Part shown: positions 53,967 to 62,445 of the stretch, piece by piece | Layout of the letters: each line of letters begins with the position of its first letter | How positions within the stretch are numbered: the stretch's first letter is position 1 | Assembly: GCA_020025875.1 (NCBI GenBank) | Contig: JAHHRI010000003.1 | Coordinates: forward strand, 6,866-70,865 | DNA length: 64,000 nt | DNA from: Alphaproteobacteria bacterium | GTDB lineage: Bacteria; Pseudomonadota; Alphaproteobacteria; RF32; CAG-239 | Direction of reading: 5' to 3' | The notes under the pieces: generated by a model | Databases searched by the model: none | Seen by the model: only the letters and a program-made list of their open reading frames with translations | Told to the model about the DNA's origin: nothing | Made by a program: the position numbers and the translations under genes

Positions 53967-55208
53967 TTATTTTATATAAACCGGTTGAAAGACGATTCGG
54001 TAGTCGATTCGTTCAAAAGCCTTTTTCAAAGCTTTCTGGTTTTTCTTAACTTCCATCATGTCGTGGATCGGCGCTTTGTACATTTCAACAATTCCCTGCA
54101 TGGTCACCGCAATGTTTGGTGCCGTTTTATCAGAATACAGATTTAACTGATTTTCATATATGTTACGTTTATACAAAAGCAAAGTCATCAGCTCCGGCGA
54201 ACTCATCTTCAGCACCCGATAAGCCTTGATTGTCTTATCGCAGGTATATCCCCATTCTTCCGGATTAAAGCCTTCTTCGGCAATAATGGCGGCAAACTCT
54301 TTTTCCATTCCCTGCATTCTCATTTTTTGCACCAAGCGCTGGCAGGGATGAACCAAATCTTTCAAATTGGGCAACATGGCTCCTTTGCCCTGCTCATTTT
54401 CCCATGCGTCCAACAATGCGCCGGCTTCGATAATCTTGGCCTGATTGTCAATATCGGCGCCAAACTCTGCCAACGCCTCCAAACTGCGTGCCACCGCCTG
54501 AACATCTTTACCCGTAAGCGGTGACGAAGCGTCGGGAGAAATTGTGCGCAAGCGGCTTGCCAAGGGCTCTTTGGGCACGGCTCCTGGCGCATAATCTTCG
54601 GGAGGCACCAACTCTGCCACTTTGGCAAGAAATCTGGTATCGTAGCGATTAACCTGCGGCAATGTTCTAAACTTGATCTGCTCCCGACTTATGTTACTCT
54701 CCTCCCACAAATCAGGGTTGAGCGCAAAATAAAGTGCCGGCGACATAAATTCCAAATTTTCAATATCTGCCAGCTGTGGCGCAATGCGTTGAGGAAAACG
54801 GTTTTTAGTCTCCCTGATGCCGGGATAATTGAGGATTTTTTCCGAAATTCCGGGAATGGTGTGCAGATAGGGACCGATATATTGATAATATTCTTTCGGC
54901 ATGTTTTTCAGCTGTTCCAACATCAGATCTTCCCCCGGCCATTTAAGCCGTGTTTGTCTGCTGCCATACTGACCGATTGTTTTGGCCAGATCTTTGTTAA
55001 AAACCGTACCGATGTTCCAAAAATAATCAAACTTTCGATCATAAATCGGTTTCGGCGCAAACTTTTTCCGCAGTTCTTCAATGGGCGGTATCTGCTCGCT
55101 CATATCAATTTTGAAGCGATCGGCATAATCGGACGGAGAAACGGCCTGCGCCAACGGCGCTGCAAATATGACCGTTGCCGAAAATAGGCATATAATCTTT
55201 TTATTCAT
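53967..55208 (-). CDS. Large secreted protein of unknown function
   Basis: The ATG at 55208 follows AGGGAAG and gives 413 residues. A signal peptide (MNKKIICLFSATVIFAAPLAQA) is cleaved near AQA-VS. The mature part is mainly helical, with YIGPYLHTIPGISEKILNYPGI, MSPALYFALNPDLWEE, LVPPEDYAPGAVPKEPLASRLRTI, and Cys near HPCQRL and YTCDK, which could form a disulfide. It has no membrane anchor. No family recognised. It is divergent from gcrA, and the 140-base gap between them holds a GANTC site. Confidence 0.75.
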   Translation of the reverse strand: MNKKIICLFSATVIFAAPLAQAVSPSDYADRFKIDMSEQIPPIEELRKKFAPKPIYDRKFDYFWNIGTVFNKDLAKTIGQYGSRQTRLKWPGEDLMLEQLKNMPKEYYQYIGPYLHTIPGISEKILNYPGIRETKNRFPQRIAPQLADIENLEFMSPALYFALNPDLWEESNISREQIKFRTLPQVNRYDTRFLAKVAELVPPEDYAPGAVPKEPLASRLRTISPDASSPLTGKDVQAVARSLEALAEFGADIDNQAKIIEAGALLDAWENEQGKGAMLPNLKDLVHPCQRLVQKMRMQGMEKEFAAIIAEEGFNPEEWGYTCDKTIKAYRVLKMSSPELMTLLLYKRNIYENQLNLYSDKTAPNIAVTMQGIVEMYKAPIHDMMEVKKNQKALKKAFERIDYRIVFQPVYIK

Positions 55209-55288
55209 CTTTGCTTCCCTATTTTTCACATCGTTTATCTTACAACGTATATTTTAATTAATAAAGAACTTCCGACAAGAAAATGCTA

Positions 55289-55293
55289 GACTC
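55289..55293. promoter_or_regulatory. GANTC site in the gcrA upstream region
   Basis: GACTC fits GANTC, the CcrM methylation site whose state controls GcrA-dependent promoters in Caulobacter. It lies about 60 bases before the gcrA ATG, in the divergent gap. One site alone can occur by chance. Confidence 0.4.
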
Positions 55294-55351
55294 GGTAAAA
55301 ATATTGATTTACTATCTGCCCATATTTAACTTTATTATGGGAGATGCAGCT

Positions 55352-55834
55352 ATGGCTTGGACGGAAAAAATGGTTGAAGACCTTAAGATAATGTGGAAAC
55401 AAGGATTGACGACCGGAGAAATCGGCAAACGTCTCGGAGTTTCCAAAAATTCTATCGTCGGCAAAGTCCACCGCTTGCAGCTTGATGCCCGTCCTTCGCC
55501 GATCAAGAAAAAAAACGAAGATACGGAAAAATCAGCGACAGAACCCGTAACCAAAACCGCAACCACCAAACCCAAAACAGAAAAGAAAAGTGAACCGCAG
55601 ACGGAAAAACCGGCAGTTGCCCCTGTTTTGCAACCTGCCCCCCGCCAAACCGTCATCAAGAAAAATGTTGTTGCCGACATCAAACTGACCGACCTTGACA
55701 ACCATACTTGTCGCTGGCCGATCGGCGATCCGAAAGACGAAAACTTCCACTTTTGCGGCAAGAAAGTGCGTATCGGACAAACCTATTGCGAGGAACATGC
55801 CGCCATGGCCTACGTCAAACCCAATAAAAAATGA
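55352..55834 (+). CDS. gcrA: Cell-cycle regulator GcrA
   Basis: GcrA binds sigma-70 RNA polymerase and GANTC-methylated promoters to drive cell-cycle transcription in alphaproteobacteria. The ATG at 55352 (MAWTEKMVEDL) has GGGAG upstream and gives 160 residues. The N-terminal helix-turn-helix reads LKIMWKQGLTTGEIGKRLGVSKNSIVGKVHRL. A lysine/threonine-rich linker follows, and the C-terminal sigma-binding domain has DNHTCRWPIGDPKDENFHFCGKK and GQTYCEEHAAMAY, with its four conserved Cys/His. All diagnostic parts are present. Confidence 0.97.
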   Translation: MAWTEKMVEDLKIMWKQGLTTGEIGKRLGVSKNSIVGKVHRLQLDARPSPIKKKNEDTEKSATEPVTKTATTKPKTEKKSEPQTEKPAVAPVLQPAPRQTVIKKNVVADIKLTDLDNHTCRWPIGDPKDENFHFCGKKVRIGQTYCEEHAAMAYVKPNKK

Positions 55835-55858
55835 TGAGCCACACTCTCCAAACATACC

Positions 55859-55892
55859 GAACCGCCTCAACTTTCAGAGGCGGTTCTTTTTG
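55859..55892 (+). terminator. Intrinsic terminator after gcrA
   Basis: GAACCGCCTC and GAGGCGGTTC form a ten-pair stem followed by TTTTTG, 25 bases after the stop codon. Confidence 0.9.
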
Positions 55893-55900
55893 TATATGAT

Positions 55901-56203
55901 CTATTTCCCTCTTTCCGCTGTTTCCCCGTCTTCCGCCATTTTTCACCTTTCCGCGGTTTTCCTCTTTCCGCTGTTTCCCCGTCTTCCGCCATTTTTCACC
56001 TTTCCACCATTTTTCACCTTTCCGCTATTTCCATCTTTCCGCTGTTTCCATCTTTCCGCTGTTTCCCCGTCTTCCGCCATTTTTCACCTTTTCGCGGTTT
56101 CCCTCTTTCCGCTGTTTCCCCGCCTTCCGCTGTTTTTCACCTTTTCGCTATTTCCATCTTTCCGTCATTTTCCACCTTCCGCTGTTTCCCCGTCTTCCGC
56201 CAT
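55901..56203. repeat. Minisatellite of degenerate 17-18 bp units
   Basis: About 300 bases consist of pyrimidine-rich units on the plus strand, anchored on TTCCGC: TTTCCGCTGTTTCCCCGTC, TTCCGCCATTTTTCACC, TTTCCGCTATTTCCATC and variants recur about 17 times at 17 or 18 base spacing. Some blocks recur in the same order (55915-55950, 55970-56005 and 56048-56090 approximately). Translated on the minus strand they give repeated GEKWRKTGKQRK-like strings, but no start codon or ribosome-binding site supports a gene. The array lies between the gcrA terminator and two tRNAs. Confidence 0.85.
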
Positions 56204-56360
56204 GCACCTGCTCTCAATGGCACTTTTTGCCAAAGCTTTGCAAGTAATTGCTTATCTTTGTCAGCACATCCGCATTTATGGAAAATTTTTGAAAAAAGCA
56301 TCGGTTTTGAGCTAAAAAGAAATTTGTTAAAAATGCTCTTCCGAACTCTGGAAATAAAAA
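56204..56360. other. Gap between minisatellite and tRNA terminator
   Basis: No supported gene or RNA. An open minus frame from 56610 to 56137 passes through the two tRNAs and is not coding. Confidence 0.5.
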
Positions 56361-56395
56361 AACGGGAAACTAGGCGTTGCCTTATGTTTCCCGTT
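56361..56395 (-). terminator. Terminator after the tRNA-Cys/tRNA-Asn pair
   Basis: On the minus strand AACGGGAAAC and GTTTCCCGTT enclose a 14-base loop and are followed by TTTTTTTAT, about 35 bases after tRNA-Asn. Confidence 0.85.
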
Positions 56396-56429
56396 CTCAA
56401 AAGTGCAAAATTTGGGCACTTGTCCAAAT

Positions 56430-56504
56430 TGGCTCCGGCTGTCGGATTCGAACCAACGACCAATCGGTTAACAGCCGATTGCTCTACCGCTGAGCTAAGC
56501 CGGA
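56430..56504 (-). tRNA. tRNA-Asn (anticodon GTT)
   Basis: A 75-base cloverleaf with acceptor TCCGGCT paired to AGCCGGA, D arm AGCTCAGCGGTAGAGC, anticodon stem ATCGG/CCGAT around CTGTTAA (anticodon GTT), T arm GTTGGTTCGAATCCGAC, and encoded CCA. Confidence 0.95.
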
Positions 56505-56515
56505 ATAATATGCTG

Positions 56516-56589
56516 TGGAGGCCGGTACCGGAATCGAACCGATATAGAAGGATTTGCAGTCCTCTGCATAACCACTCTGCCAACCGGCC
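56516..56589 (-). tRNA. tRNA-Cys (anticodon GCA)
   Basis: A 74-base cloverleaf starting GGCCGGTTGGCAGAGTGG, with anticodon stem AGGA/TCCT around CTGCAAA (anticodon GCA), T arm ATCGGTTCGATTCCGGT and CCA end at 56518-56516. It lies 11 bases from tRNA-Asn and is probably cotranscribed. Confidence 0.95.
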
Positions 56590-56740
56590 ACAATACCGTC
56601 GCACATTCAATAAAAACTATATATACAAGTTTTTTTGCCCTCGTCAATAACTTTTTTTGCATAAATCTCAAAAAAATGCTTTTTTTTTCTTTTGCTTGCT
56701 CTATCATCTCTGCAAATCAACATTTTGGGAGAGCAAAATC

Positions 56741-57175
56741 ATGAAAATAGCTATTGCTTCCGATCACGGAGGTTTTGAACTGAAACAGGAGCTGATTGAC
56801 CATTACGCCAAAGAAGGCGTTGTTTTGCAGAATCTCGGCACCGACAGCACGGATTCCTGCGACTATCCGGATATCGCCAAAAAAATGGCAGAAACGATTC
56901 TCTTAAAACAAGCCGACTTGGGGATTCTCATCTGCGGAACGGGAATCGGCATTTCCATTGCTGCCAATCGCTGCCGCGGCATCAGAGCAGCTCTCCTTTA
57001 TGATGACTTTGTTGCCGAGATGGCAAAAAAGCACAACAATGCCAATGTTATCGTTTTTGGTGGAAGAACTATGACAACGCAAGATGTTATCCGCAGGATC
57101 GATATTTTTAATCAAACCGCATTTGAAGGCGGACGCCATCTTCGTCGAATCGAAAAAATTGAGGAGGAAAAATAA
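56741..57175 (+). CDS. rpiB: Ribose-5-phosphate isomerase B
   Basis: RpiB interconverts ribulose 5-phosphate and ribose 5-phosphate. The ATG at 56741 has GGGAGAG upstream; the longer frame to 56657 is unsupported. The 144-residue product has IASDHGGFELKQEL, DSCDYPDIAKKMAE, and the catalytic ICGTGIGISIAANRCRGIRAAL (Cys and anion-binding loop), then HNNANVIVFGGR. It precedes glyA with a 2-base gap. Confidence 0.96.
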   Translation: MKIAIASDHGGFELKQELIDHYAKEGVVLQNLGTDSTDSCDYPDIAKKMAETILLKQADLGILICGTGIGISIAANRCRGIRAALLYDDFVAEMAKKHNNANVIVFGGRTMTTQDVIRRIDIFNQTAFEGGRHLRRIEKIEEEK

Positions 57176-57177
57176 TA

Positions 57178-58431
57178 ATGGATTTTAACAAAAGTTTATC
57201 AACCGAAGATCCGCAGATTTTCAGCGCCATCAATCGGGAGAGGGAACGTCAGCAACGACAAATAGAGTTGATTGCTTCGGAAAATATCGTTTCTTGCGCC
57301 GTTCTCGAAGCTCAGGGCTCCATTTTGACCAACAAATATGCGGAAGGCTACCCCGGAAAACGCTATTACGGCGGCTGTTGCTTTATTGACCAAGTGGAAG
57401 AACTGGCAATAGAGCGCGCAAAAAAGTTGTTTAATGCTCAATTTGTCAATGTGCAGCCTCACTCCGGTTCGCAAGCCAACACCGCGGTCTATGTCGCCCT
57501 GCTCCAACCCGGAGATACCATTCTCGGAATGTCGCTTGATGCCGGCGGACATCTGACGCATGGCTCCAAAGTTTCTTTTTCCGGCAAATGGTTAAATGCC
57601 GTACAATATGGCGTGCGTGAGAAAGACGGGCTGATTGATTATGACCGACTTGAGCAAATGGCCAAACAACACCAACCGAAACTGATCATTGCCGGCGGAT
57701 CTGCCTACCCGCGGCAGATCGATTTTGCCCGTTTTAAAAAGATTGCCGACCAAACAGGGGCGTATTTGATGGTCGATATGGCGCACTTTGCCGGATTGGT
57801 TGCCGGCGGTTGTCATCCCAACCCGTTGGAATACGCCGACATTGTTACCACCACGACACACAAAACTCTCCGTGGGCCGCGGGGCGGCATGATTTTGACC
57901 AACAACGGGGAGCTGGCAAAAAAGATCAATTCCGCCATTTTCCCCGGAACTCAGGGCGGTCCGCTGGAACACATTATTGCCGCCAAAGCCGTTTGTTTCA
58001 AAGAAGGCTTAAGCGAAGAATTTAAAGTTTATGCGGCTCAGGTCGTCAAAAATGCTCAAATTTTAGGCGAAGTGCTAAAAGAACGCGGGCTTGATTTGGT
58101 ATCCGGTGGCACCGACACCCACCTGCTGCTGGTAGATCTCCGTCCGAAAAATCTAACCGGCGATGTGGTAACGCAAAAGCTGGAAGAAGCCAACATCACC
58201 TGCAACAAAAATGCCATTCCCTTTGACCCGCAACCGCCGAAAATAACTTCCGGCATCCGTATCGGCACACCCGCCGGCACAACCCGTGGCTTTAAGGAAA
58301 AGGAATTTACGCTCATCGGCAACTGGATCGGAGATGTAATCGATGCCATAGCCGATGGAAATGCAGAAGCAACCATTGCCGAAACACGACAAAAGGTAAT
58401 CACCTTATGTGAAAAATTCCCGATTTATTAA
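57178..58431 (+). CDS. glyA: Serine hydroxymethyltransferase
   Basis: GlyA converts serine and tetrahydrofolate to glycine and methylene-tetrahydrofolate, the cofactor that ThyA consumes. The 417-residue product has the PLP enzyme motifs: IASENIVS, NKYAEGYPGKRYYGGC, NVQPHSGSQANTAVY, VDMAHFAGLVAGG, and the Schiff-base lysine in TTTTHKTLRGPRGG. GAGGAGG precedes the ATG. The rpiB-glyA pairing is common in alphaproteobacteria. Confidence 0.98.
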   Translation: MDFNKSLSTEDPQIFSAINRERERQQRQIELIASENIVSCAVLEAQGSILTNKYAEGYPGKRYYGGCCFIDQVEELAIERAKKLFNAQFVNVQPHSGSQANTAVYVALLQPGDTILGMSLDAGGHLTHGSKVSFSGKWLNAVQYGVREKDGLIDYDRLEQMAKQHQPKLIIAGGSAYPRQIDFARFKKIADQTGAYLMVDMAHFAGLVAGGCHPNPLEYADIVTTTTHKTLRGPRGGMILTNNGELAKKINSAIFPGTQGGPLEHIIAAKAVCFKEGLSEEFKVYAAQVVKNAQILGEVLKERGLDLVSGGTDTHLLLVDLRPKNLTGDVVTQKLEEANITCNKNAIPFDPQPPKITSGIRIGTPAGTTRGFKEKEFTLIGNWIGDVIDAIADGNAEATIAETRQKVITLCEKFPIY

Positions 58432-58465
58432 ACGTTGCGCTTACTTTTTTAATAAAGAGAGCTCA

Positions 58466-58503
58466 GCCCCCTCAAAGAATTTTTCTTTCGAGGGGGTTTT
58501 CTT
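58466..58503 (+). terminator. Intrinsic terminator after rpiB-glyA
   Basis: CCCCCTCAAAG and CTTTCGAGGGGG form a stem followed by TTTTCTT, about 35 bases past the glyA stop codon. Confidence 0.85.
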
Positions 58504-58563
58504 ATGGCATCTGCGGCAACAAACGTTTGTTGCAGCAAACAAGGCTTGGCTGTGGGAACTTGA

Positions 58564-58911
58564 CTATCCGAGAAACCGACCGCCGACCGCCACGTCCGCC
58601 GCCGACAAAGATTGCGTAACAATGTTAATATGACGCAATTCGACCTTTTCGAACTGCTCACGGAAAAATTCGCTCAGCAGCTCAACCACCTCTTGCTTAT
58701 CGTTAAAACCTATCGATTCCAAATATGCCAACACACCTTTGTTTTCTGCGCTGCTGCCGAATGCCATGGTCTTATCCCGAAGCAAACGCACAATAACATA
58801 ACCGATGGGCTTGTTGAGTTTGTTTGCAACCAGTTCGGACAAACACTCCGTGAAGCAAACATCATTATGTCCTTTTAATTCGGCATTGGAATAAACTGTA
58901 AGAAAAGGCAT
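58564..58911 (-). CDS. MIF-like tautomerase (phenylpyruvate tautomerase family)
   Basis: The product resembles macrophage migration inhibitory factor. Its start is the second of two adjacent ATGs (58911): AAGGAG is seven bases from it, and this leaves MPFLTVYSNA, so Met removal exposes the catalytic N-terminal Pro. The 115-residue length is that of MIF. NKPIGYVIVRLLRDKTMAFGSS (31-54) carries the conserved Lys/Pro and MxFGxS box, and AYLESIGF the SIG motif. Enolase/tautomerase activity is expected, and a host-directed role is only possible. A stand-alone gene convergent with glyA. Confidence 0.85.
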   Translation of the reverse strand: MPFLTVYSNAELKGHNDVCFTECLSELVANKLNKPIGYVIVRLLRDKTMAFGSSAENKGVLAYLESIGFNDKQEVVELLSEFFREQFEKVELRHINIVTQSLSAADVAVGGRFLG

Positions 58912-59185
58912 CATCTTTCTCCTTATAACGTTATATTAAATGCGGATCAGCAAAATCTTTTCCTGCTTTGGTCACAAGCGCCGCTTCTGTCGCCGTCTTA
59001 TTTAAAAAAATCAGGCAAAAACACACGACAACCGCCATCTCTGCCGCCACCATTTTTGCCCTTGCGCCGCCCGCAAACGAACCGTTTGTTCCCCGACGAC
59101 GGCTTGTCCGAGATCTGTCTGAACCGATTAAACGGACGGCACGGCATATGTATTTAGCTTATGCCGCCCATTATATTCCTTTGGT
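58912..59185. other. Gap between the MIF-like gene and rmlB
   Basis: About 270 bases. Minus-strand frames of about 50 codons exist (one ATG near 59150), but neither ribosome-binding site nor recognisable product supports them. The segment is locally richer in GC than its flanks. Confidence 0.4.
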
Positions 59186-60202
59186 TTACTTTTTCAGATG
59201 CTCAAGATACCAATCTACGGTTTTGGCAATACCTCCGGCAAAATTTTCATCAGCCTTCCACCCCAATTCGGAAGTTATTTTATCGGCATTGATGGCATAG
59301 CGACGATCATGCCCCGGACGATCCTTAACAAACACCACCTGTTCTTTATAAGACTTTCCGTCTGCCCGCGGCCGACGTTCATCCAAAATAGAACAAAGAG
59401 CATCCACAATTTCCAGATTGTTTTTTTCGTTATGCCCGCCAACGTTATAAGTTTCGCCACTTTTACCATGGTGAAAAATCAGATCAATCGCTTTGCAGTG
59501 ATCCAGCACATAGAGCCAATCACGAACATTTTTGCCGTCTCCGTAAATCGGAATATCTTTTCCCGACAAGGCGTTGGAAACAATCTTTGGGATCAGCTTT
59601 TCGGGATGTTGCTTAGGGCCGTAATTGTTGGAACAGTTGGAAACGGTAACATTTAATCCAAAAGTTCTGTGGTAGGCGCGCACCAACATATCCGAACCGG
59701 CTTTGGAAGCGGAATAAGGCGAGCTGGGATCATAAGGCGTCGTTTCGCTAAAAAAGCCCGTTTCGCCCAAAGCGCCATAGACTTCATCTGTCGAAATATG
59801 ATGAAAACGGCAGCCCTCATACCCTGCCTTCGCTTGGTGCGGTTTTTCCATCCAATAATTGCGTGCGGCATCAAGCAACGTAAACGTTCCCACCAAATTG
59901 GTTTCGATAAAAGCGCGCGGTCCGCTGATCGAATTATCGACATGGCTTTCGGCGGCAAAATGAACCACACCGCGAATGTCATATTCCCGAAACAGTCTGT
60001 CAACCAGTGAGGCATCGCAAATATCGCCCTCCACAAACCGATAATTCGGCGCTTTTTCACATTCTCCGAGGTTATCAAGATTGCCCGCATAAGTCAGTTT
60101 GTCGACATTAACAATCCGATAATCAGGATATTTATTCACCCAATAGGGTACAAAATTGGCGCCGATAAAACCGGCTCCTCCGGTTACAAGAACGGTTTTC
60201 AT
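59186..60202 (-). CDS. rmlB: dTDP-glucose 4,6-dehydratase
   Basis: RmlB makes dTDP-4-keto-6-deoxyglucose, the second step to dTDP-L-rhamnose. The ATG at 60202 has GGAG upstream and gives 338 residues. NAD-binding VTGGAGFIGANFV, HFAAESHVDNS, the catalytic STDEVYG and the YSASKAGSD (Tyr/Lys pair) are intact. The ATG overlaps the rmlD stop codon (ATGA). Confidence 0.97.
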   Translation of the reverse strand: MKTVLVTGGAGFIGANFVPYWVNKYPDYRIVNVDKLTYAGNLDNLGECEKAPNYRFVEGDICDASLVDRLFREYDIRGVVHFAAESHVDNSISGPRAFIETNLVGTFTLLDAARNYWMEKPHQAKAGYEGCRFHHISTDEVYGALGETGFFSETTPYDPSSPYSASKAGSDMLVRAYHRTFGLNVTVSNCSNNYGPKQHPEKLIPKIVSNALSGKDIPIYGDGKNVRDWLYVLDHCKAIDLIFHHGKSGETYNVGGHNEKNNLEIVDALCSILDERRPRADGKSYKEQVVFVKDRPGHDRRYAINADKITSELGWKADENFAGGIAKTVDWYLEHLKK

Positions 60203-61038
60203 AAGTTTTGCTCCTCCATATTGTCGATACACTCTTTCAAAGCATCGCGCCAGTGACGAATGCGAATGCCGAAATCTTTTTTGATTTTTGCCTTATTGAG
60301 AACCGAATACGGCGGTCTGGCAGCTTTTGACGGATACTCCCAACTTTCAATCGGACGAATATCACAAGACAATCCGGACATTTCTATAATGGCTTGGGCA
60401 AAATCATACCACGAGCAAACGCCTTCGTTGGAAAAATGATAAATACTTTTCATGCCGGTTGTAAGCTGTGGCAAAATATGCACGATGGCTGCCGCAAGAT
60501 CGTCGGCATATGTCGGCGTGCCGATCTGGTCAAAAATAACTTTCAACATACGACGCTCTTTGCCCAAGCGGCGCATGGTTTTAACAAAATTGCTGCCATA
60601 TTCGGAATAAAGCCACGATGTGCGAATAATAAGAGCGGTTTTCGCCCGTGACATCACTATTTTTTCCCCTTCGTACTTGGTACAGCCATAAACCGATTTT
60701 GGTCGTGCCGGATCGGTTTCAATATAGGGAACATAGTTTTTGCCGTCAAAAACATAGTCTGTCGAAATATGAATGAGCGGCACGCCACTGGCTGCCAAAT
60801 TTGCCGATCCTTCAATATTGATTCTGGCGGCCGTTTCGGCATCATCTTCGGCTTTGTCCACCGCGGTATAGGCGGCGCAGTTAATCACGGCTTGATAACG
60901 CTCGGGATTAACCACCAATCGCACCGCTTCGGGGTTGGTAATGTCAAGCAGGTTGCGATCGGTATAATCCGCATCATCACCCAACAGTTTTTTCAATGCG
61001 TTGCCAAGTTGTCCGTTGCTTCCGGTTACTAAATACAT
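60199..61038 (-). CDS. rmlD: dTDP-4-dehydrorhamnose reductase
   Basis: RmlD performs the last, NAD(P)H-dependent step to dTDP-L-rhamnose. The 279-residue product has VTGSNGQLGNALKKLL, INCAAYTAVDKAEDD, HISTDYVFDG and the active-site YGCTKYEGE, and GTPTYADDLA. It lies between rmlC and rmlB, overlapping both. Confidence 0.97.
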   Translation of the reverse strand: MYLVTGSNGQLGNALKKLLGDDADYTDRNLLDITNPEAVRLVVNPERYQAVINCAAYTAVDKAEDDAETAARINIEGSANLAASGVPLIHISTDYVFDGKNYVPYIETDPARPKSVYGCTKYEGEKIVMSRAKTALIIRTSWLYSEYGSNFVKTMRRLGKERRMLKVIFDQIGTPTYADDLAAAIVHILPQLTTGMKSIYHFSNEGVCSWYDFAQAIIEMSGLSCDIRPIESWEYPSKAARPPYSVLNKAKIKKDFGIRIRHWRDALKECIDNMEEQNL

Positions 61039-61574
61039 ACAACCTCCTTTAAGGTCGGATTGTTCTTGTCTTTTTCCGAAAGAATAGCCTTATCGGGATC
61101 TATTTTCCAATCAATCCCCAAAACCGGATCATTGTAAAGCAGCCCGCCTTCAGCCTCTTTGCGGTATACATTGTCACATTTATAGGCAAACACGGCAGAC
61201 GCGGTTAACACCGAAAAACCGTGACCAAACCCCCGCGGGATCAGCAGCTGTTTGTTGTTTTGCGCCGACAACTCAACCGCTATATGCTGACCGAAAGTTG
61301 GAGAATCGGGGCGCAAATCAACCGCCACGTCTAACACGGTTCCTTCCAAAACCCGCACCAGCTTTGCTTGCGCAAACTCGCCCTTTTGAAAATGAATGCC
61401 CCGAATGGTGCCGTAACAAGATTTTGACTGATTATCCTGAATAAAATCATAATCAATCCCCAACTCTTTGAGCTTGGCTTTGTTCCAGCTCTCAAAAAAA
61501 TAGCCGCGGGCATCTTCAAACACTTGAGGTTCAATAATCAAAACCCCTTCTATTGCCGTTTTAGAAACCTTCAT
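61029..61574 (-). CDS. rmlC: dTDP-4-dehydrorhamnose 3,5-epimerase
   Basis: RmlC epimerises C3 and C5 of the keto sugar. The ATG at 61574 (MKVSKTAIEGVL) gives 181 residues and overlaps the rmlA end by 14 bases. The cupin motifs are RGIHFQKGEFAQAKLVRVLEGTVLDVAVDLR (catalytic His), and LLIPRGFGHGFSVL, with YKCDNVYRKEAEGGLLYNDP. Confidence 0.96.
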   Translation of the reverse strand: MKVSKTAIEGVLIIEPQVFEDARGYFFESWNKAKLKELGIDYDFIQDNQSKSCYGTIRGIHFQKGEFAQAKLVRVLEGTVLDVAVDLRPDSPTFGQHIAVELSAQNNKQLLIPRGFGHGFSVLTASAVFAYKCDNVYRKEAEGGLLYNDPVLGIDWKIDPDKAILSEKDKNNPTLKEVVCI

Positions 61575-62445
61575 GATAATCCTCATAAACACGCTTAAGA
61601 TAAGCTTTATAATCCACACCGTCTTTCAGCTCGTTGATCAAAGACAAAAGATTTTCGGCAGAGATAAAGCCGCGACGGTAAGCTATTTCCTCAATGCAGG
61701 CAATTTTCAGATCTTGCCGTTTTTCAATAATACCAATAAAATTTGAGGCTTCCAAAAGGGATTGCGGCGTTCCCGCATCCAGCCAGGCATTGCCGCGCTT
61801 CATGGGCAGCACGTTTAAGCGTCCTTCTTCCAAATAAAGCCGGTTCAAATCGGTAATTTCCAGTTCTCCGCGGGCAGATGGCTTTAGGTTTCGCGCTTTT
61901 TCCACCACATCGGATTTATAGAAGTAAAGACCGACTACCGCGTAGTTGGATTTTGGCTGACGGGGCTTTTCTTCGATTGAAACCGCACGAAAGTTTTTAT
62001 CAAATTCCACCACGCCGAAACGTTGCGGATCGGACACATGATAACCAAAAACGGTTCCGCCGGGATTGTTGACAATTTCCCGCTCAAACAGTTTCTGCTG
62101 TTCGCCCATATAAAAAATATTGTCGCCCAAAATCAGACAAACATCATCGTTGCCGATAAAATCCGCACCGATGGTAAAGGCCTGAGCAATACCTTTGGGC
62201 TCTGCCTGCACTTTGTAAGAAAGCTTCAGCCCCAACCGAGAGCCGTCACCGAACAGTTTTTCAATATTCGGCGTATCTTGCGGGGTTGAAATAATCAAAA
62301 TTTCGCGGATACCGAACAGCATCAAAGTGGAAAGCGGATAATAAATCATCGGCTTGTCATAAACCGGCAGCAGCTGTTTGCTGATGACATTGGTCAAAGG
62401 ATAGAGGCGGGAACCGCTCCCGCCGGCCAAAATAATGCCTTTCAT
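61561..62445 (-). CDS. rmlA: Glucose-1-phosphate thymidylyltransferase
   Basis: RmlA couples glucose 1-phosphate to dTTP, opening the rhamnose pathway. The 294-residue product has LAGGSGSRLYPLTNVISKQLLPVYDKPMIYYPLSTLM, LGDNIFY, and RGNAWLDAGTP. It is the first gene of the minus-strand operon rmlA-C-D-B, with all members overlapping or adjacent. Pgm (35.4 kb) would supply its substrate. Confidence 0.97.
   Translation of the reverse strand: MKGIILAGGSGSRLYPLTNVISKQLLPVYDKPMIYYPLSTLMLFGIREILIISTPQDTPNIEKLFGDGSRLGLKLSYKVQAEPKGIAQAFTIGADFIGNDDVCLILGDNIFYMGEQQKLFEREIVNNPGGTVFGYHVSDPQRFGVVEFDKNFRAVSIEEKPRQPKSNYAVVGLYFYKSDVVEKARNLKPSARGELEITDLNRLYLEEGRLNVLPMKRGNAWLDAGTPQSLLEASNFIGIIEKRQDLKIACIEEIAYRRGFISAENLLSLINELKDGVDYKAYLKRVYEDYHEGF

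Noticed and set aside
55901..56203. CRISPR array
   Set aside because: Units are contiguous and degenerate, with no unique spacers and no cas genes nearby.
56137..56650. Open frames across the tRNA-Asn/tRNA-Cys pair, both strands
   Set aside because: They translate tRNA sequence (for example VGFEPTTNRLTADCSTAELSR), a well-known artefact of frames antisense to tRNA genes.
58968..59300. 110-codon plus frame over the rmlB end
   Set aside because: Overlaps the 3' part of rmlB and has no start signal; low-complexity Ala/Arg content.
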